DNA of 64,000 nt from Bolinopsis microptera (lineage: Eukaryota > Ctenophora > Tentaculata > Lobata > Bolinopsidae), in NCBI RefSeq assembly GCF_026151205.1, contig NC_087082.1, forward strand, positions 3,500,001 through 3,564,000, written 5' to 3'. Positions 1-16,878 of this stretch are shown here, piece after piece. Below the pieces are notes generated by a model. That model was given only the letters and a program-made list of their open reading frames with translations. It was not told the DNA's origin and did no database searches. Position numbers and translations under genes: made by a program. How positions within the stretch are numbered: position 1 is the stretch's first letter; each line of letters starts with the position of its first letter.

Positions 1-1183
1 AAAGACAGTTTTCAAAATTCATCGCGACTGTCAATACAAGGCTAGCAGAACTTGGCCTCCACATTGATGAGAACATCATAGAAGATAACAATGTTTATGT
101 GGCGTTCTTAGACATAAAATTTTGTTTCGACACCGCAGGTGATCTTCAGACAGACCTCCATGTTAAAGAGACTGATGCTCGCTCTTACCTGTACTTCGGT
201 TCCCACCACCCGAACCATACATTCAGCAGCATAGTCTATAGTGCATGCCTGAGACTCCGGCGAATCATCAATGATAACGACAGACTCCGAAAACAAATTG
301 ATGAATTAAAAACCTTTTTCTTCCAATCCAACTACCCTAAAACTATGGTAGATAACATCAGTGAAAAAGTCAAAGGCTTTGAAAGATGCCTCAAACCACT
401 GGACAACTCAAACAGCAGTGTCCTGGTCCCAAAGTCTCCAGAACCAGCAGTCCGCGTTATTTCAACATTTGGCAGCGATCAAGAGTTAGTGGAATCGGTA
501 AAAAGATTGAAACAGAACTCAGTAGAACCAGGAGCTTCTCAGGATTATCTGGTTCCCATACAAGTGGAAACACCCCAGGCTCCCCAATATCATCTAGAGC
601 CGGTACATCACGCCCTATCTTCAAATTCGTCAGACGTACTGGAACATCATTTAGAAGGAAGTTAGTCAAAGCAAAACAGTTTGCGGATGACTTAACCCAA
701 CCTCACACAAGACCATGTGGGGGCAGACACTGCGGTACCTGTAACATCATATCTCCACATCCATCAATAACAGTCAATGGACAGCGAGCCAAAGCAGTGT
801 CTGGTACATGTGTCAGCTACAATGTTGTATACATCTTCAGTTGCCAACTTTGTAATATGTGCTATGTAGGAAGAACGGTGCAGCCCCTAAGGGCACGAGT
901 AAACGAACATCGCGCCCATTACTACAAACTCATTTCGGACAATACGTTTGTCCCTGAAGAAAACGACGACGGATTCAGCTTGGGTAAACACCTTGTAGAA
1001 GTTCATAACATGAAACAACGTGACAATTTCAACCAGGCTTATAAAGTGTCAATTCTCAGTAATAGTAGCCCAAGAACTCTAGAAGTGGATGAACACCGTT
1101 ATATTCAGAAACTAAGAACTATACGTCCATTGGGGCTCAATGCCGTGGACCCGTTTGGGATTCCATTATTGGATTTATCTTAA
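1..1183 (+). pseudogene. Penelope-like retroelement, RT C-terminus plus GIY-YIG endonuclease, frameshifted
   Basis: This is the 3' part of a Penelope-like element (PLE), cut by the window start. Frame 3 (3-665) encodes the last part of the reverse transcriptase: an FLDIKF strand, then KETDARSYLYFGSHHPNHT and an LRLRRI helix, the usual end of PLE RTs. Frame 2 (386-1183) encodes the GIY-YIG endonuclease: the Cys cluster CGGRHCGTC, VVYIFSC..C..CYVGRT, the catalytic-type Arg in LRARVNEH, KHLVEVHN and the Glu in LEVDEHRYIQKL. Family-like sequence leaves frame 3 near 500 and resumes in frame 2 near 620, so one frameshift separates the domains in what should be a single ORF. RT copies RNA onto nicked target DNA and GIY-YIG makes the nick. 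With the break the copy is probably dead, unless the shift is an assembly error. Confidence 0.88.
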
Positions 1184-2378
1184 AGGTTTTCCATTGCATT
1201 GGGGCACAAAAGTTATGTTTTTAAAAATATTCATAGGTATCGTTTTTAGTTGTGTCATTTCATTTCCAATGTTACACTTTGTAGGAACTGATATTAACCG
1301 AGTTTCTGATTCAGGATGTTACTGAAGATAGTAATGAAAATGTTTTAACACCTCAGTACTGTGTTTTACTACAGCTCAACCTGCTCAGTCTGACTATTTG
1401 GGAATTTAAACTCTTAATAACTAACACATTAGATCGTAGGGAAGGTGTAAGTTTGTTCTGATAAGTAATTAGTGTAATTAGCGTAATTAGTGTAATTAGT
1501 TTGTTTTGATACGTAACTGCAGAGTTCTGAGATTAAAATATCAGGTTGTAACATTTTGCAGTCAAATCCCAAATCTCCTTTATAGCGGAATTTGCATTTT
1601 TAATCATCAATCCTCATACTGTCTCCATGTTATTAAAATAACTTAATAAGTACCCTTCAAATTATTAAGTTGATTGGATGTATGGTTAAGTTTGAAGGAT
1701 CCAAAGCTACACCCAGTACTAGTAGCGAATCATGGTAAAAATCCTACGACATTTTGAGAGTTCAATTTTGTGAGTACCTGTGAGAAAAAGGCCTCAAAAG
1801 TGCTGTGTTTATAATTGAAATGTTCCGCGCATTTAATTGTAAATAAACTCATTATAAGATTAAGTGTGATGTGTAGATAAAACTTTCCTTCATTTTTGCA
1901 TTATTAATATTTCATTTTTATGATTTGCCGCGCAACGTTTAAAAATAAGTTGATATGCCATCCTGATCCATTTTATTTGTTGTGATTAATCGCATTTGAC
2001 TTAATTTTCAGGAGTCATATCACTGGGGTTTTTTATTTAAAATTATGTATATAATTATGTATGTAATAAATCAGTCCATTAGAGGCACTCCCCTAATACA
2101 AGGGGCTGCGCTAGTTATATAGCTTCCCATCAATCTTTACAGAATTCACTTTGTGATACTGATATGGGTTAATTCCTGGGATTCGTCTGAATTAGATTTT
2201 AAAAGTCGTTTTCAAAAATTAAAGTTAATCTTCCTTTGATCCATCTAGGGGTGAATATAATTATAAAGACATAATGTAGAATATTAATTATTAATAATCA
2301 ACTAGGAAATTCATAAAGAATCCATATATAACTATTATATAGGTTACGGATTCAGACGCGAGGGGATAGCATGATGTT
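1184..2378. other. AT-rich spacer after the Penelope element
   Basis: No coding signal is visible. The first part may be the 3' tail of the Penelope element, but I cannot see its end. A short microsatellite built on GTGTAATTAG lies near 1470-1502. Otherwise the stretch is low-GC unique-looking sequence. Confidence 0.5.
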
Positions 2379-2510
2379 CAGGCTTATCCGCCGTGGCTAA
2401 ACCAGTCGGCCGCGGCGTAGGCCCGAAACCGTCGTCAGTCGTACGCCGGGGATGGTACTGGCGGTGTGCGGCGTGGTCAAATTGACCGACGGCGGCTGTG
2501 GACAAGCCTG
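2379..2510. mobile_element. GC-rich hAT-like MITE with 8-bp target duplication
   Basis: A 132-bp GC-rich island stands out in AT-rich sequence. It starts CAGGCTTATCCGCCGT and ends in the imperfect reverse complement (ACGGCGGCTGTGGACAAGCCTG with an internal 3-base difference). Immediately outside both ends is the same octamer, ATGATGTT (2371-2378 and 2511-2518). An 8-bp duplication and CAG-starting ends are typical of hAT elements. It has no coding capacity. The whole element could fold into one long hairpin. Confidence 0.82.
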
Positions 2511-4344
2511 ATGATGTTACAACGATAAAAGTGGGAGTGGCTATGAGATATTACGAGGATTGGGGCTGCCAATGGTGGCTTGATGATGATTTTTAGAAGA
2601 AACTCGAATGAAAAGTAAAACCGAATAAAATTAAAAAGAAGAATACAATTCACTTCCTAACACGATGTTTCGTATTTTGATTCCTAAATTCGCAATTCCT
2701 TGCTTTAATTTCGATGATCACGTACATTTACAAGCGAATATTTCATTCTCACTTCTTTGTCGTATACTCACCCTCTCAACGGTCTCAGATTCAATTAGAA
2801 ATAGGGAAACACCGTATTTTCACTATTTATATAATTTTTAACAGTAATCTGCAATCTGCATGGTACCACAGTTACCCAGAAAAGTGGTAGAGAATAGTAA
2901 TTCTCCCTCTTAAGTCGTAACGACATAAAATGACAAAGGTGACGATTCATTTTGCTGGCTCTATTTCAATTACAGCCGTTAAAACTTGAATATGCTATTC
3001 ATTACAAATTACTCTAGATTTATATTCATATTATGATAATTGATAGCAGACTTGCTTTAAAATTAAATCAGTAACTGAGTGAACCAGACAAAACCCTATA
3101 GCGTTTGCTAAGGAGAACCAGCGGAAGAGGAGGCCAACTTCACACGTCAGCTATTTTATCACAACAATAACAACTACAGCTCAGTTGTACGGAAACTACA
3201 TTTATTAATTCAAATATATCTTATGATAACGATCACAACATTGAAAAAGTACACAGTTAGCTCCCAAAGCTATAAATGGTAAAAACTGAACGAATATAAG
3301 AAACTTTGCTACAAAGCTTTAGCGATTGAAATAGATCAAGAACGATAATTCAGGAACAACAAAAACAATTCAATTTATCAAATTATTAATATGTACACGA
3401 ATTTTTCCGTTCATCCCTAATAAGAAGTGAATCAACATTTTCAATCTTTATGCAATTGTATACTATTACTATCAGTATCATTAGCGTTGTAAAATGAAAT
3501 ATGAACAAAAAATAAATCCTCTTCGTGCATTTTACAGTCAACACTCAACAGTATCCATGTATACTCAAGGGCCCTTCTGCATTCGTCAAACTCAGGGGCC
3601 AATTTCATTTTACAACCCCTGTTGAAGGTTTTTTATTATTACTAATCTGAACTTTTTAGTTCCGTAATTTGATAACCTGGCAAGCTACCACATCTCTACT
3701 ATTTACTTTGGTTATATATTTATAATAATATATTGCTAATCATACGTCATCAGTGAATCAGACATGTAAAGTGTAATGGTACCCAGCCAAAATTCTTATC
3801 ATGAGCTGCAGTAGAGGGAATATTGCACAAACTGTAAGGCCGTAAGGGCTGTTCATAGAAGGGCCAATAGGGTATACTTATAGCGACATCTATCCAGAAA
3901 GACGCAGAAATTTATGAGAAATGAAAGAAATTTGTTGCAGAGCGCTGCGTCACTCAATATAAATATTATGATAATGAACATGAGAGATATTTTTAAATAT
4001 GGGCTGCTTATAGTTATATACCATTACCATCTATATACTTATATATTTGATCAAATTCGGGCAAGGCGCAAACTATACTAGTATCAAGCGTAGTTATAAT
4101 ATTAACAACACAAATAATTATAAAGCAAACGCAGTAACAAATGGTTGCACGTGACGCGGACGGTGAATGTTATAAAAGTTAGGAGGGAATCCGGAATATT
4201 CAATATAGTAGTGATTTTTAAATTCCTTCGTAGCTTTAAGTTCCTTAATAGTTGTAATGTCGGGGAGGAGTGGTCCAGAGACAAACATGCTAATATAATC
4301 ATTGTAACTTTCTCAACAGGATGAAAGAAAATTATGGCATAATA

Positions 4345-4437
4345 TTCAGGCAATACATACTGTATTTAGGCAATACATACTGTATTCAGGCAATAAATAT
4401 TGTATTTGTATTCAGGCAATACATATTGTATTATTTT
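4345..4437. repeat. Short tandem repeat, about 21-bp unit
   Basis: Four to five degenerate copies of a unit reading TCAGGCAATACATACTGTAT follow one another. The unit is partly self-complementary (ATACATACTGTAT). Confidence 0.8.
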
Positions 4438-4789
4438 ATTCAAATATCAAAATGAATGCCTTGTCCTGGGTTCATGTCTAGACGTGTTCAAGGACAACCC
4501 AAATCGTGAATATATCGCAGTTTCCCGCTTGTTAATTGTTATACTTATGGCTTATTAGATTTAGTGGACTTAGCAGACAACTCGCCGGGACTGCATCTGC
4601 ATCTAGAAAAACATCTTATAATTGTTCAATTTACAAAATAACATACTTCAGATCACTTTAAACCTTACAAAGATTACGCTAAATTTGACTGACTGTTATA
4701 CCAATATAATTCGAACGATGCACAGTACAAACTGCAAACAGGGTACTCAATTTTCAACCGTAATACTGCTGTGGTTCACTGATTCAGAC

Positions 4790-4884
4790 CGTTACCTGGG
4801 GACCCCAGGCTGCAATGATCATAAACAATTATACTTATAGAGATTCAGCGGCCGGAATAACAGGCTGAGCGCCGCCCAGTAATT
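4790..4884 (+). repeat. Dispersed GTTACCTGGGG...CCCAGTAA repeat, lone copy
   Basis: This segment is a diverged copy of the 83-bp element at 21525-21607. Both begin GTTACCTGGGGACCCCAGGC and contain ACAGGCTGAGCGC...GCCCAGTAA near the end. The ends are short inverted repeats (GTTAC..TGGG / CCCA..GTAA). Confidence 0.65.
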
Positions 4885-6005
4885 CCAAATTCAAACCGTT
4901 AATTTATATTCTGATATCCTTACCAAAAGTGATTTAAAGCGATTCAGTTCGTTTTACTCTCATTGACCACAATTATATTTGCAACGATAGAATTATTTAA
5001 ACCGTTGACCAGTTAATTTTTAAACAGAAAACTCGTCAGGCTTATATGTCTTTCTGTATTAGCAGTTAGCACAGTTATCATCTTATGTATCATCTCATTA
5101 TTTTCATATTCATGCTCCAGGGCCAGCGTTGCTTTCATAATCCGTATTAGATTTTAAAATTTCTCCAGCAGTTTAAAATGCAGTTCATTGCATTATCTTC
5201 TAACACGAAGAGAGTCCAGTCCAGGGGCTTCCGGCTGGGAAAATGCATTCTTTACGATTCGTCTTTCACTTTAAAAATATACTCGAACTCTTATTTGTAA
5301 TCAGTTATGGAACCCTAACAATTAACATGTAGAACTAGAAGGCTTCGAGTTCGTTGGCGGTAGATATAATTTATCACGTACTTATTATGGAACTGGAAGA
5401 GTCAGAACCCTCGAAAACGCATATTTACAATTCAGTATTGGACCATTCTCTATTTCTACGTCAATTTTGATTCAACTTCGAGGAGTGTAACTGTAATGCA
5501 CATAACATATTGTCGTGAGAACTCACTGACCAGATTAATAAGATTAAAAACGAAGAACGTAAATAAAACGTGAATTAAACAAGACCCTTATGATAAGAAT
5601 AGAAGTTATACATATATTTTAACACTGAAATTTAAAAATGCTCCATGGTGTTCGAAAGGCCGCAAATTGATGATTTGGTAGACAATAATACTCAACAAAT
5701 TGTTGATAGAATTTCTCATTTGCAGATCATGGATATTATGGTCAATGGTCATGCTTGAAGGTACTGAAAAAATGCTAAAATGTTGCTCGTTTGTCGTCAG
5801 AAGCATATACATGCAATATATTCATAGACTGCAATTCTAATATGAAATTGATTGTTGACTAATTACCCGCCCAAAATATCGATAATGAGACCAGCCATGA
5901 TCAGATCGTACTACGATCAGTAACGACACAATTCTGATGATACTGCGAGTTTTAACTATACAGTCGGACATTAACTCCTTATAAACTGCGATACATGGCT
6001 CTTTT

Positions 6006-6043
6006 CAACATAGATGACACGTATAATTCATTCATCTATGTTG
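6006..6043. other. Perfect 12-bp inverted repeat (hairpin)
   Basis: CAACATAGATGA is followed after 14 bases by its exact reverse complement. It is isolated and its role is unknown. Confidence 0.6.
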
Positions 6044-7486
6044 GACTAACAAAACCTAAAACAAAATGCGAATATAACGGACCTAAATTTAACGGACCCC
6101 TGCATGGACTCCAGGATCTATAATATTCATAAAAATAAAAGAGATTCATGTTTCGTGTATGAGGGGCTATAGCTAAAGAGCCACAGAACTAATTGAATTA
6201 CCGCTAACCGTACCGATAGCTCAAAAGCAGTTATTCAGAATGAAGAATATGATGGCGTGGATAATTATACAGTCTCTTCATTTAATCAGTATAGTTTATA
6301 TTGTCTGGTCACGTCCCGTGTAGCACGTCCAGTCTGAGTCTGTACCGTCCACAAGGATCCCTCGGCATATTTTGCAAACTCAGTTATGTCAAAATTGAAA
6401 TATATTCAATATTCATGCGGATATCCACATACAGCGCGGTGTCTCAAAAGGCCCCCAAGTAACTTTTGTTGATAGCTCGTCTCAAATTTGACTGTACGCT
6501 TGAAACTTCTCGAATCTCGAATGATGTGGTATGATCATGCTCCAGAATATATTTATATCCTGTATATCTTCGTTAGTCTTATATTAATAAGATCAGAGTG
6601 TTGATCGTTCAGTGTTTGGTAACGATTTAAGATTCTACGGATATCATTAGATGAAAATTCATACTTCCCGACATTTTTTATGTGACGGTGATCACGCTGT
6701 GACTATATGAATATCGCCTCATCGCCTAAAACGGAATGTCTGCACTCCTAAAAGTCGTGAGATCTGCTATTATCTTGGTCCTCTCGTTCAATCTTATAAC
6801 ATGGGTTATTGATGTGTATTGTGTCAAAATTAACATGACATTGTTGACATCATGACACTGTATCTAGGCACGAGGCAATTAACGTTTTTGGTATCAATTT
6901 TAAAACGTATCATTTCTGAGCTAGACAAAATGAAAATATGCTTAATCTAATTTAACTATTCCCCTATTTCAACCTGCTGGATGCAGTTTAAATCGGTACC
7001 AATAGCATGAGTTTGACGAGTAAAATGCTAATACCGGGACAAACGGCTGTAAAATCAAATGGACATATAACATTTTGAGAGCAAATTGCCAGTCAAAATT
7101 TGAAAAAAGAGACATTTGTCCCTTCGTTGAATGGTCTTGTGGTTCGGTACTTCCGGTTTTTATTCTCAAAACTGTTATTAATACCGATCTCAATCGTTCA
7201 AAAACTGGATATCCGGCTTCAGTAAGGGAATATGTAGCTAAAATACCCAATTTGGTTGCACATTTTTTTTACCCATTGTACATCATTGCCAAGCTGAGGG
7301 TAATAATTTTTGTTCAACCTGTTTTCAAATTGAATTCCAAGGTCAATACGAACTTATAGAATTAGTTTTAAAGAAAACTTTAAAGAAAACTTAAAGAGTA
7401 CAATTTTTCAATTTTTTGAATAGGCTTATATTAGTGATGAAAATATTCTTATGAAGGTAACAAGATAACGTAATGTCGATTCGTGA

Positions 7487-7496
7487 TTTATTTATT
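7487..7496 (-). terminator. Probable poly(A) signal of the Rh gene
   Basis: Two overlapping AATAAA hexamers on the minus strand lie about 320 bases past the Rh stop codon. They are the nearest canonical signals downstream of that gene. Confidence 0.5.
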
Positions 7497-7502
7497 TAGA
7501 AC

Positions 7503-7544
7503 ATTGTCATCACTGACTCTATTCGGAGAAATAGTGATGACAAT
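7503..7544. other. Perfect 12-bp stem-loop in the Rh 3' untranslated region
   Basis: ATTGTCATCACT pairs exactly with AGTGATGACAAT across an 18-base loop. It lies just before the predicted poly(A) signal on the Rh transcript, so it would be in the 3' UTR. A regulatory role is only a possibility. Confidence 0.5.
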
Positions 7545-7816
7545 TTCTCAATAAGTCAATAGTACTACACAACTTAGTCAGAATAATATGAAATATATAT
7601 CAAACAATACATAACCTAGCAGTACGGCTACCCATCACGTAAGCATACCTTGTTAACCTATGGTTTACACATGGAATATTGTTCTTAGTTATCACTATCA
7701 TTTAAGATTCCCTCTATGCATGCTGCAACTGTAAAATCAGCCAATCTAAATTGCTAATGTCGTAACTCAAGTTGAAATATTCATTCAGTTACAATTAATT
7801 AGTAAAAATTAATTAA

Positions 7817-10800
7817 TTATACTTTCTTCGATGCGACTGCTTGCATTGGCACAGCCATAGGGTTGGCCCACACGGCCCCGTCATCCTTTGCCTCGACTTT
7901 GCTCCTGTGCAGAATAAATCGTTATAATATGTATAATAATTAGAAAGCAAATTCTAATCATGAGGCATGATACTTGATATTAAAGTTTATAAAGATCTGA
8001 TAATGATTCAATCATTTTTTGCCTGGATTATTACTTCGAATTAACCGAAAGCTTTTAACTAAAATCTGCTGAAATTTAAAATATGATTTGAAACTGAATT
8101 GTTAATGATAAAAAATCACGGATATTAAGTACAAAGAAATAATGAGCTTGTTTCATTTTTACCCTATTTTCAGTAAAATAAGTTACCTTGGATCACTACC
8201 GAGGTCGTGGATATCCCAGAAGTCGTGATCAATAAGCATGTCCTTCTTACCGACAGTTGGACAGCAGGGCTGGTTCATCAGGAAACCTGTTAGATGTTTC
8301 TATCAGACAAAACTTCACAAATCATATTGTTATCCCTGAATTTACCATATATCATTAATTGTGGGGCGGTTTTATGTTGATATGGGTAAAAGTTTGTTTT
8401 TCTAAAGTTTGAATTTTATCTTAGGTTATTGTTGAGGTTAGGATTATGGGTCTCTTTTAGTCTTTCTTAGTCTTTAGAATTAGAAAGTCGTGAAATATAG
8501 AGTTGGGTGGTAAAAATGGGTACACACCCAGCACTAGTTGTTATTGCTTGCACGTATAAGACTGATGGTCCATGGTCACGTGAGTACAACAGGTATGTTT
8601 AATCAGATCACAGATGATATAATGATAATCAGATGTTTACGATATCAACTCCCTAAACTTATCAATGTGCACCTGTAATGAGGCCGGAGCTGATAGAGAT
8701 AGCCAGGGTACAGACGATAGCAAGGAGAATCCACCCAAACTGTTCACCTCGAGAACGGTCAGAGGCCGCTGAAAATATTATTATATCAGCCACAAGGCTC
8801 CTGTAAAAACCAAACTATAACCTGCATGAGTTTGTAAAAGTCTGTTCGACCTAATTCATCACTATAACATTACTCTCGTAATATCTCTTACCACTAGTAG
8901 TCCACGTAGTGTCGTAGGAGTACATGTAGTTGTGGTTATCAGCAAGACACGCGAAAGCAGCGCACACTCCGCCGAGGAGACCAGGAATACCATGTAACAT
9001 CTGAACAGCTGTGGGGATACCAGGTTTAAAGGTTGGTAACAACGTGCTTTTGTACTCGATCATAAGTTACTGTGCAGTTGTATCACCATGCCTAATACAT
9101 GGTTTAAATGTGCAAAATGAACTTATATCATTTTTGAGACGATCACATTAGAGTGTAGTACTAGTCGTATAAAATGGTGTAAGTTGTTAGGTGACTTACA
9201 TTAGAGTGTAGTCATATAAAATGGTGTAAGTTGTTGGTGACTTACCAGCGCTGTCAGTGACTCCTAATTCCTCCAGGAAGTGATGGTACCAAGCGTATCC
9301 TCCAGCACTGACTACACCAGCAAGACCTCCTGAGAGGGCAAGAATGTGTTATCAATATTTCAGTAAACTTTTTCAAGAAAAATTATCTGTGAAATATAAA
9401 TATCACATCACATAAGATTTACCTCCTTTTATTTTCACATCTTCATCACTGAGTCTAATCACTTAATCAGCTACAATGAGAAATTGTTTTGTTAGAATCA
9501 CCAAATGAGACTCAGTGAGACGACTTAATCAGATTAGCAACTTCTTAGTATCGGACATACCTTTGTTTAACACATTTCGGCGCAAACATTTAAGAAAAAT
9601 GATCTACCCCTAAATTCGATTTGGTCTGTGGAGTTGGAGTACCCTGCAATATCTTTTAGCTTGTCTTTATGTGAGTCACAAAATTAAATAACTTAAGCAA
9701 TTTTACACAAATTTCTTACCAATCAGGACAGCGGTCCAAGGCTCAATATCGAAGGGACAGATCATTCCAATCATTACTCCTCCTGCTAAGGTCGCATTCT
9801 GGATCTCAATCTGAGAATTTGGATAGGTGTTTAAGAATTCTGACACTACGAAAATAAAGTAAAGCTTGGGTGATTTCTGAGGTTTTGGGGATATCTATAC
9901 CTGTGGTGATTTAGAAAATCAAATTAAATATCATGGTTGTTAAGGTATAAATCTCAGCCATCAATAAAATATTAATTGCCCTTACCATCTCCATCTTTCC
10001 TCTGTGCCATAAAACAGAAGTGGGGAAGGCAGCGGCACAGCTAGCACAGATAGCAAGGTACGTGTTCATTACAATTCGTCCTTGTAGGGTCACATCGTTG
10101 TAGAAAGTAGCTCCTGATTTGAAGAAACTGGTCAAGATCCCACCGTTCCAGTGTTAATTATTATGTTATAATTATAGTGTTTATGATGAATACTAGTAAT
10201 AAGTAATAAATATCGATGCTAATAACAGGTTGAATCTTTTTCAATGATCAGTCACCTACTCACCGTTAAAGCTAGGCCAGTACATCCAGAGAACCACGGT
10301 TCCTATCATTGCACCCATGTCACTGAAAAATTAGAAATTAGAAATAAATCTTAAAAATTAAAGTGGCTAAGGGGCCATCTACTTAGGACGTCCGGCAAAT
10401 AGGGAGGGGGGATGGTTTTGGAATTTCGGACAAATCCGGACAGGGGGAGGTGGGGTGGTTTCTGAAAATCCGGACGTCCGGAAATTTTGGCAGAATTAAC
10501 GAAAAAGTTTCATTTATTTTAACTTTTTGAATTTTGCTTCAACTCTTTGAATTTTATTAACAATGAATTTGAGTTGGTTTTATTTGTACTCTTAAAAGTA
10601 GCTGGAAATCTGGACGTCCGGGGGAGGGGGTAGGTGGTTTTGAAAATTCGGACACACCCGGACAAGGGGAGGGGGTGGTATGAAAATCTGTGATTTTGGC
10701 GGACGTCCTAAGTAGATGGCCCCTAATGAAAAGGTATGCCGAAGGCAAACATTTGATCTAATCAGCTTGTCCAGTTCCACAGCTAATATACATAGTTTCT

Positions 10801-12133
10801 ATCAATGGGTAATGAAATTTAGCTCTGTAAAGATATCCACCTGAAGTATGTAGTATTCCGGTGCTCAGAAGGTATTTGTTTGGCTTTGACCCCCATACCA
10901 AACGCCACAGCAATTCCAAAGTAGGCTCCGAAAGCGTGGACTACCAAGCTACCTCCAGCATCTTTCACGTGCATATTCTTCAACACTGGAAGTTAAAGTT
11001 TATGTTAGGTTTTACATTCAGCGGTAATCCATTTTTGCCGGTACAATAAATCTATTAGGAAAGCTAAACCTGATTATAGTTATACAGTTACACTCATATT
11101 TAGTCGAGCTATATTTATTTACTAACCGACGTGTTCGTTGATCAACATCATGAAGGGTTCTATGAAACACAACAGGATTATCTGAGCTGGAGAAGTGAAC
11201 CCGTATATTGCACCGAATGAAATAAGGATTGCAGCAGTAATATAACAACCCGTCACCTGACGTTAAGAACATTTTAGGTTTGATTAGAAGTGGATTGAAA
11301 AGGGTTCAATCTCGTTGAAAATAAATGTTAGACAAAAGTTGTGTAATGCACGAACCATTTCTGTGAGGTTGAGTTTGGTTTTGACCCAGTCGCCTGTCCA
11401 AATAGCGTTAACAATGGTCTTGGCCACGTTTACCCAAAGAAAAGAGAAACCACAGATGAAATAGTTGAGGCCAACTCCGCCCCAAACGTAGTATTTACTG
11501 AAATTAAGTTTAATTTTGATGTTCGACTGCTGTTCGAAGCATACAGAGAGCTCAGAAAGCTTTTCTTTGTCAGTAAAATGCATATCACGCTGTACCACAC
11601 TTTTGACAGACTACAACTTCAAACTGAAGGAACTGTCTAAACCAGTCAGTCACATGACATGAGACAGCATACCTGAACGTGTAGAGCATACCGAAACCCA
11701 GAACACACATAGCAGCAGCGTCCATGTACATAGCATAGCCCACATTTCCACTGTCCCATGTATTAGCCACCACAGTTCGTATGTGATTATCTCCCACTTT
11801 TGTCACAGTATCCACTCCTGAGAGTTAATGTTAATAGTTCAAAATCTTCGCCATGGTGACATGATTAGATTAGATCCTCTAAAATGAACATTTAGTTGCA
11901 CTAGCAATAAGCAATAAGCATGTGGACTAAAGAATTACAAACGTGGAAACCATGTTAAACCTACCAAATTCAGGATCCCACTCAGTACAGACTGCAAAGA
12001 GAACCACAACCAGGATGAAGATAGGATAGCACCACAAGGGGAACCCGTATGTTTCCATCATCCCCGCCGTGTTATCCTTGTCGATAGCAGCTACATCGAC
12101 TCCACTACGTCGACCCTTTCCACCCGCCGTCAT
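7817..12133 (-). CDS. Rh-family ammonium/gas channel, 13 exons, 497 residues
   Basis: Integral membrane channel of the Amt/Rh family, expected to conduct ammonia/ammonium and possibly CO2 across the plasma membrane. Exons (minus order): 12133-11965, 11817-11673, 11497-11356, 11256-11127, 10985-10841, 10322-10264, 10113-9986, 9810-9720, 9329-9246, 9008-8892, 8768-8673, 8286-8187, 7904-7817. All have GT/AG borders and consistent phases, and the sum is 1494 bases including TAA. Family marks include LISFGAIYGFTSPAQ, VKDAGGSLVVHAFGAYFG with pore His212, MYWPSFNG, NATLAGGV, and LHGIPGLLGG with pore His370; both histidines of the twin-His pore are present. Length matches animal Rh glycoproteins (about 450-490). 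The ATG at 12133 opens MTAGGKGRRSG, with no upstream in-frame alternative needed. A Harbinger-like MITE sits in the intron between exons 5 and 6. Subtype within Rh is not resolved. Confidence 0.95.
10371..10723. mobile_element. Harbinger-like MITE in an Rh intron
   Basis: A 353-bp element with perfect 24-bp terminal inverted repeats beginning GGGGCCATCTACTTAGGACG. TAA lies directly outside each end (10368-10370 and 10724-10726), the 3-bp target duplication typical of PIF/Harbinger. The interior is G-rich with repeated TCCGGAC boxes and no transposase. It lies wholly inside the intron and touches no splice site. Confidence 0.85.
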
Positions 12134-16258
<4,125 letters not shown>

Positions 16259-16861
16259 AACTGAATACTGAATACTGAATACTGAATACTGAATACTGAA
16301 TACTGAATACTGAATACTGAATACTGAATACTGAATACTGAATACTGAATACTGAATACTGAATACTGAATACTGAATACTGAATACTGAATACTGAATA
16401 CTGAATACTAAATACTGAATACTGAATACTAAATACTGAATACTGAATACTGATTACTGAATACTGAGTACTGAATACTGAATACTGAATACTGAATACT
16501 GAATACTGAATACTGAATACTGAATACTGAATACTGAATACTGAATACTGAATACTGAATACTAAATACTGAATACTGAATACTGATTACTGAATACTGA
16601 GTACTGAATACTGAATACTGAATACTGAATACTGAATACTGAATACTGAATACTGAATACTGAATACTGAATACTGAATACTGAATACTGAATACTGAAT
16701 ACTGAATACTGAATACTGAATACTGAATACTGAATACTGAATACTGAATACTGAATACTGAATACTGAATACTGAATACCGAATACTGAATACTGAATAC
16801 CGAATACTGAATACTGAATACTGAATACTGAATACTGAATACTGAATACTGAATACTGAAT
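16259..16861. repeat. Heptamer satellite (TACTGAA)n, about 85 copies
   Basis: A 600-bp run of the 7-mer CTGAATA with a few substitution variants (CTAAATA, CTGATTA, CTGAGTA, CCGAATA). The variant block recurs at about 16408-16470 and 16560-16610, so a larger segment of the array was itself duplicated. A 7-bp period gives open frames (VFSIQYS repeats) without meaning. Confidence 0.97.
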
Positions 16862-16878
16862 TCATCAATTATAGTTTA

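Larger units (their letters stand above)
2519..7486. other. Intergenic AT-rich region without recognised genes
   Basis: I see no exon chain or recognisable domain here on either strand. Short open frames at 4102-4353, 4622-4840, 5606-5812 and 6969-7359 have no family resemblance and sit in AT-rich sequence. The interval holds a 21-bp tandem repeat (4345-4437), a short copy of a dispersed repeat (4790-4884) and a hairpin (6006-6043). Confidence 0.55.

Noticed and set aside
4790-4884. tRNA or tRNA-derived SINE
   Set aside because: I could not place A and B boxes or a cloverleaf; the short inverted ends fit a small DNA element better.
6969-7359. Overlapping 93- and 94-codon frames on opposite strands
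   Set aside because: No recognisable domain, no splice context, ordinary AT-rich composition; one probably shadows chance openness of the other.
16587-16868. 93-residue VFSIQYS repeat frame
   Set aside because: A 7-bp repeat necessarily gives a 7-residue periodic frame; no start context or family support.
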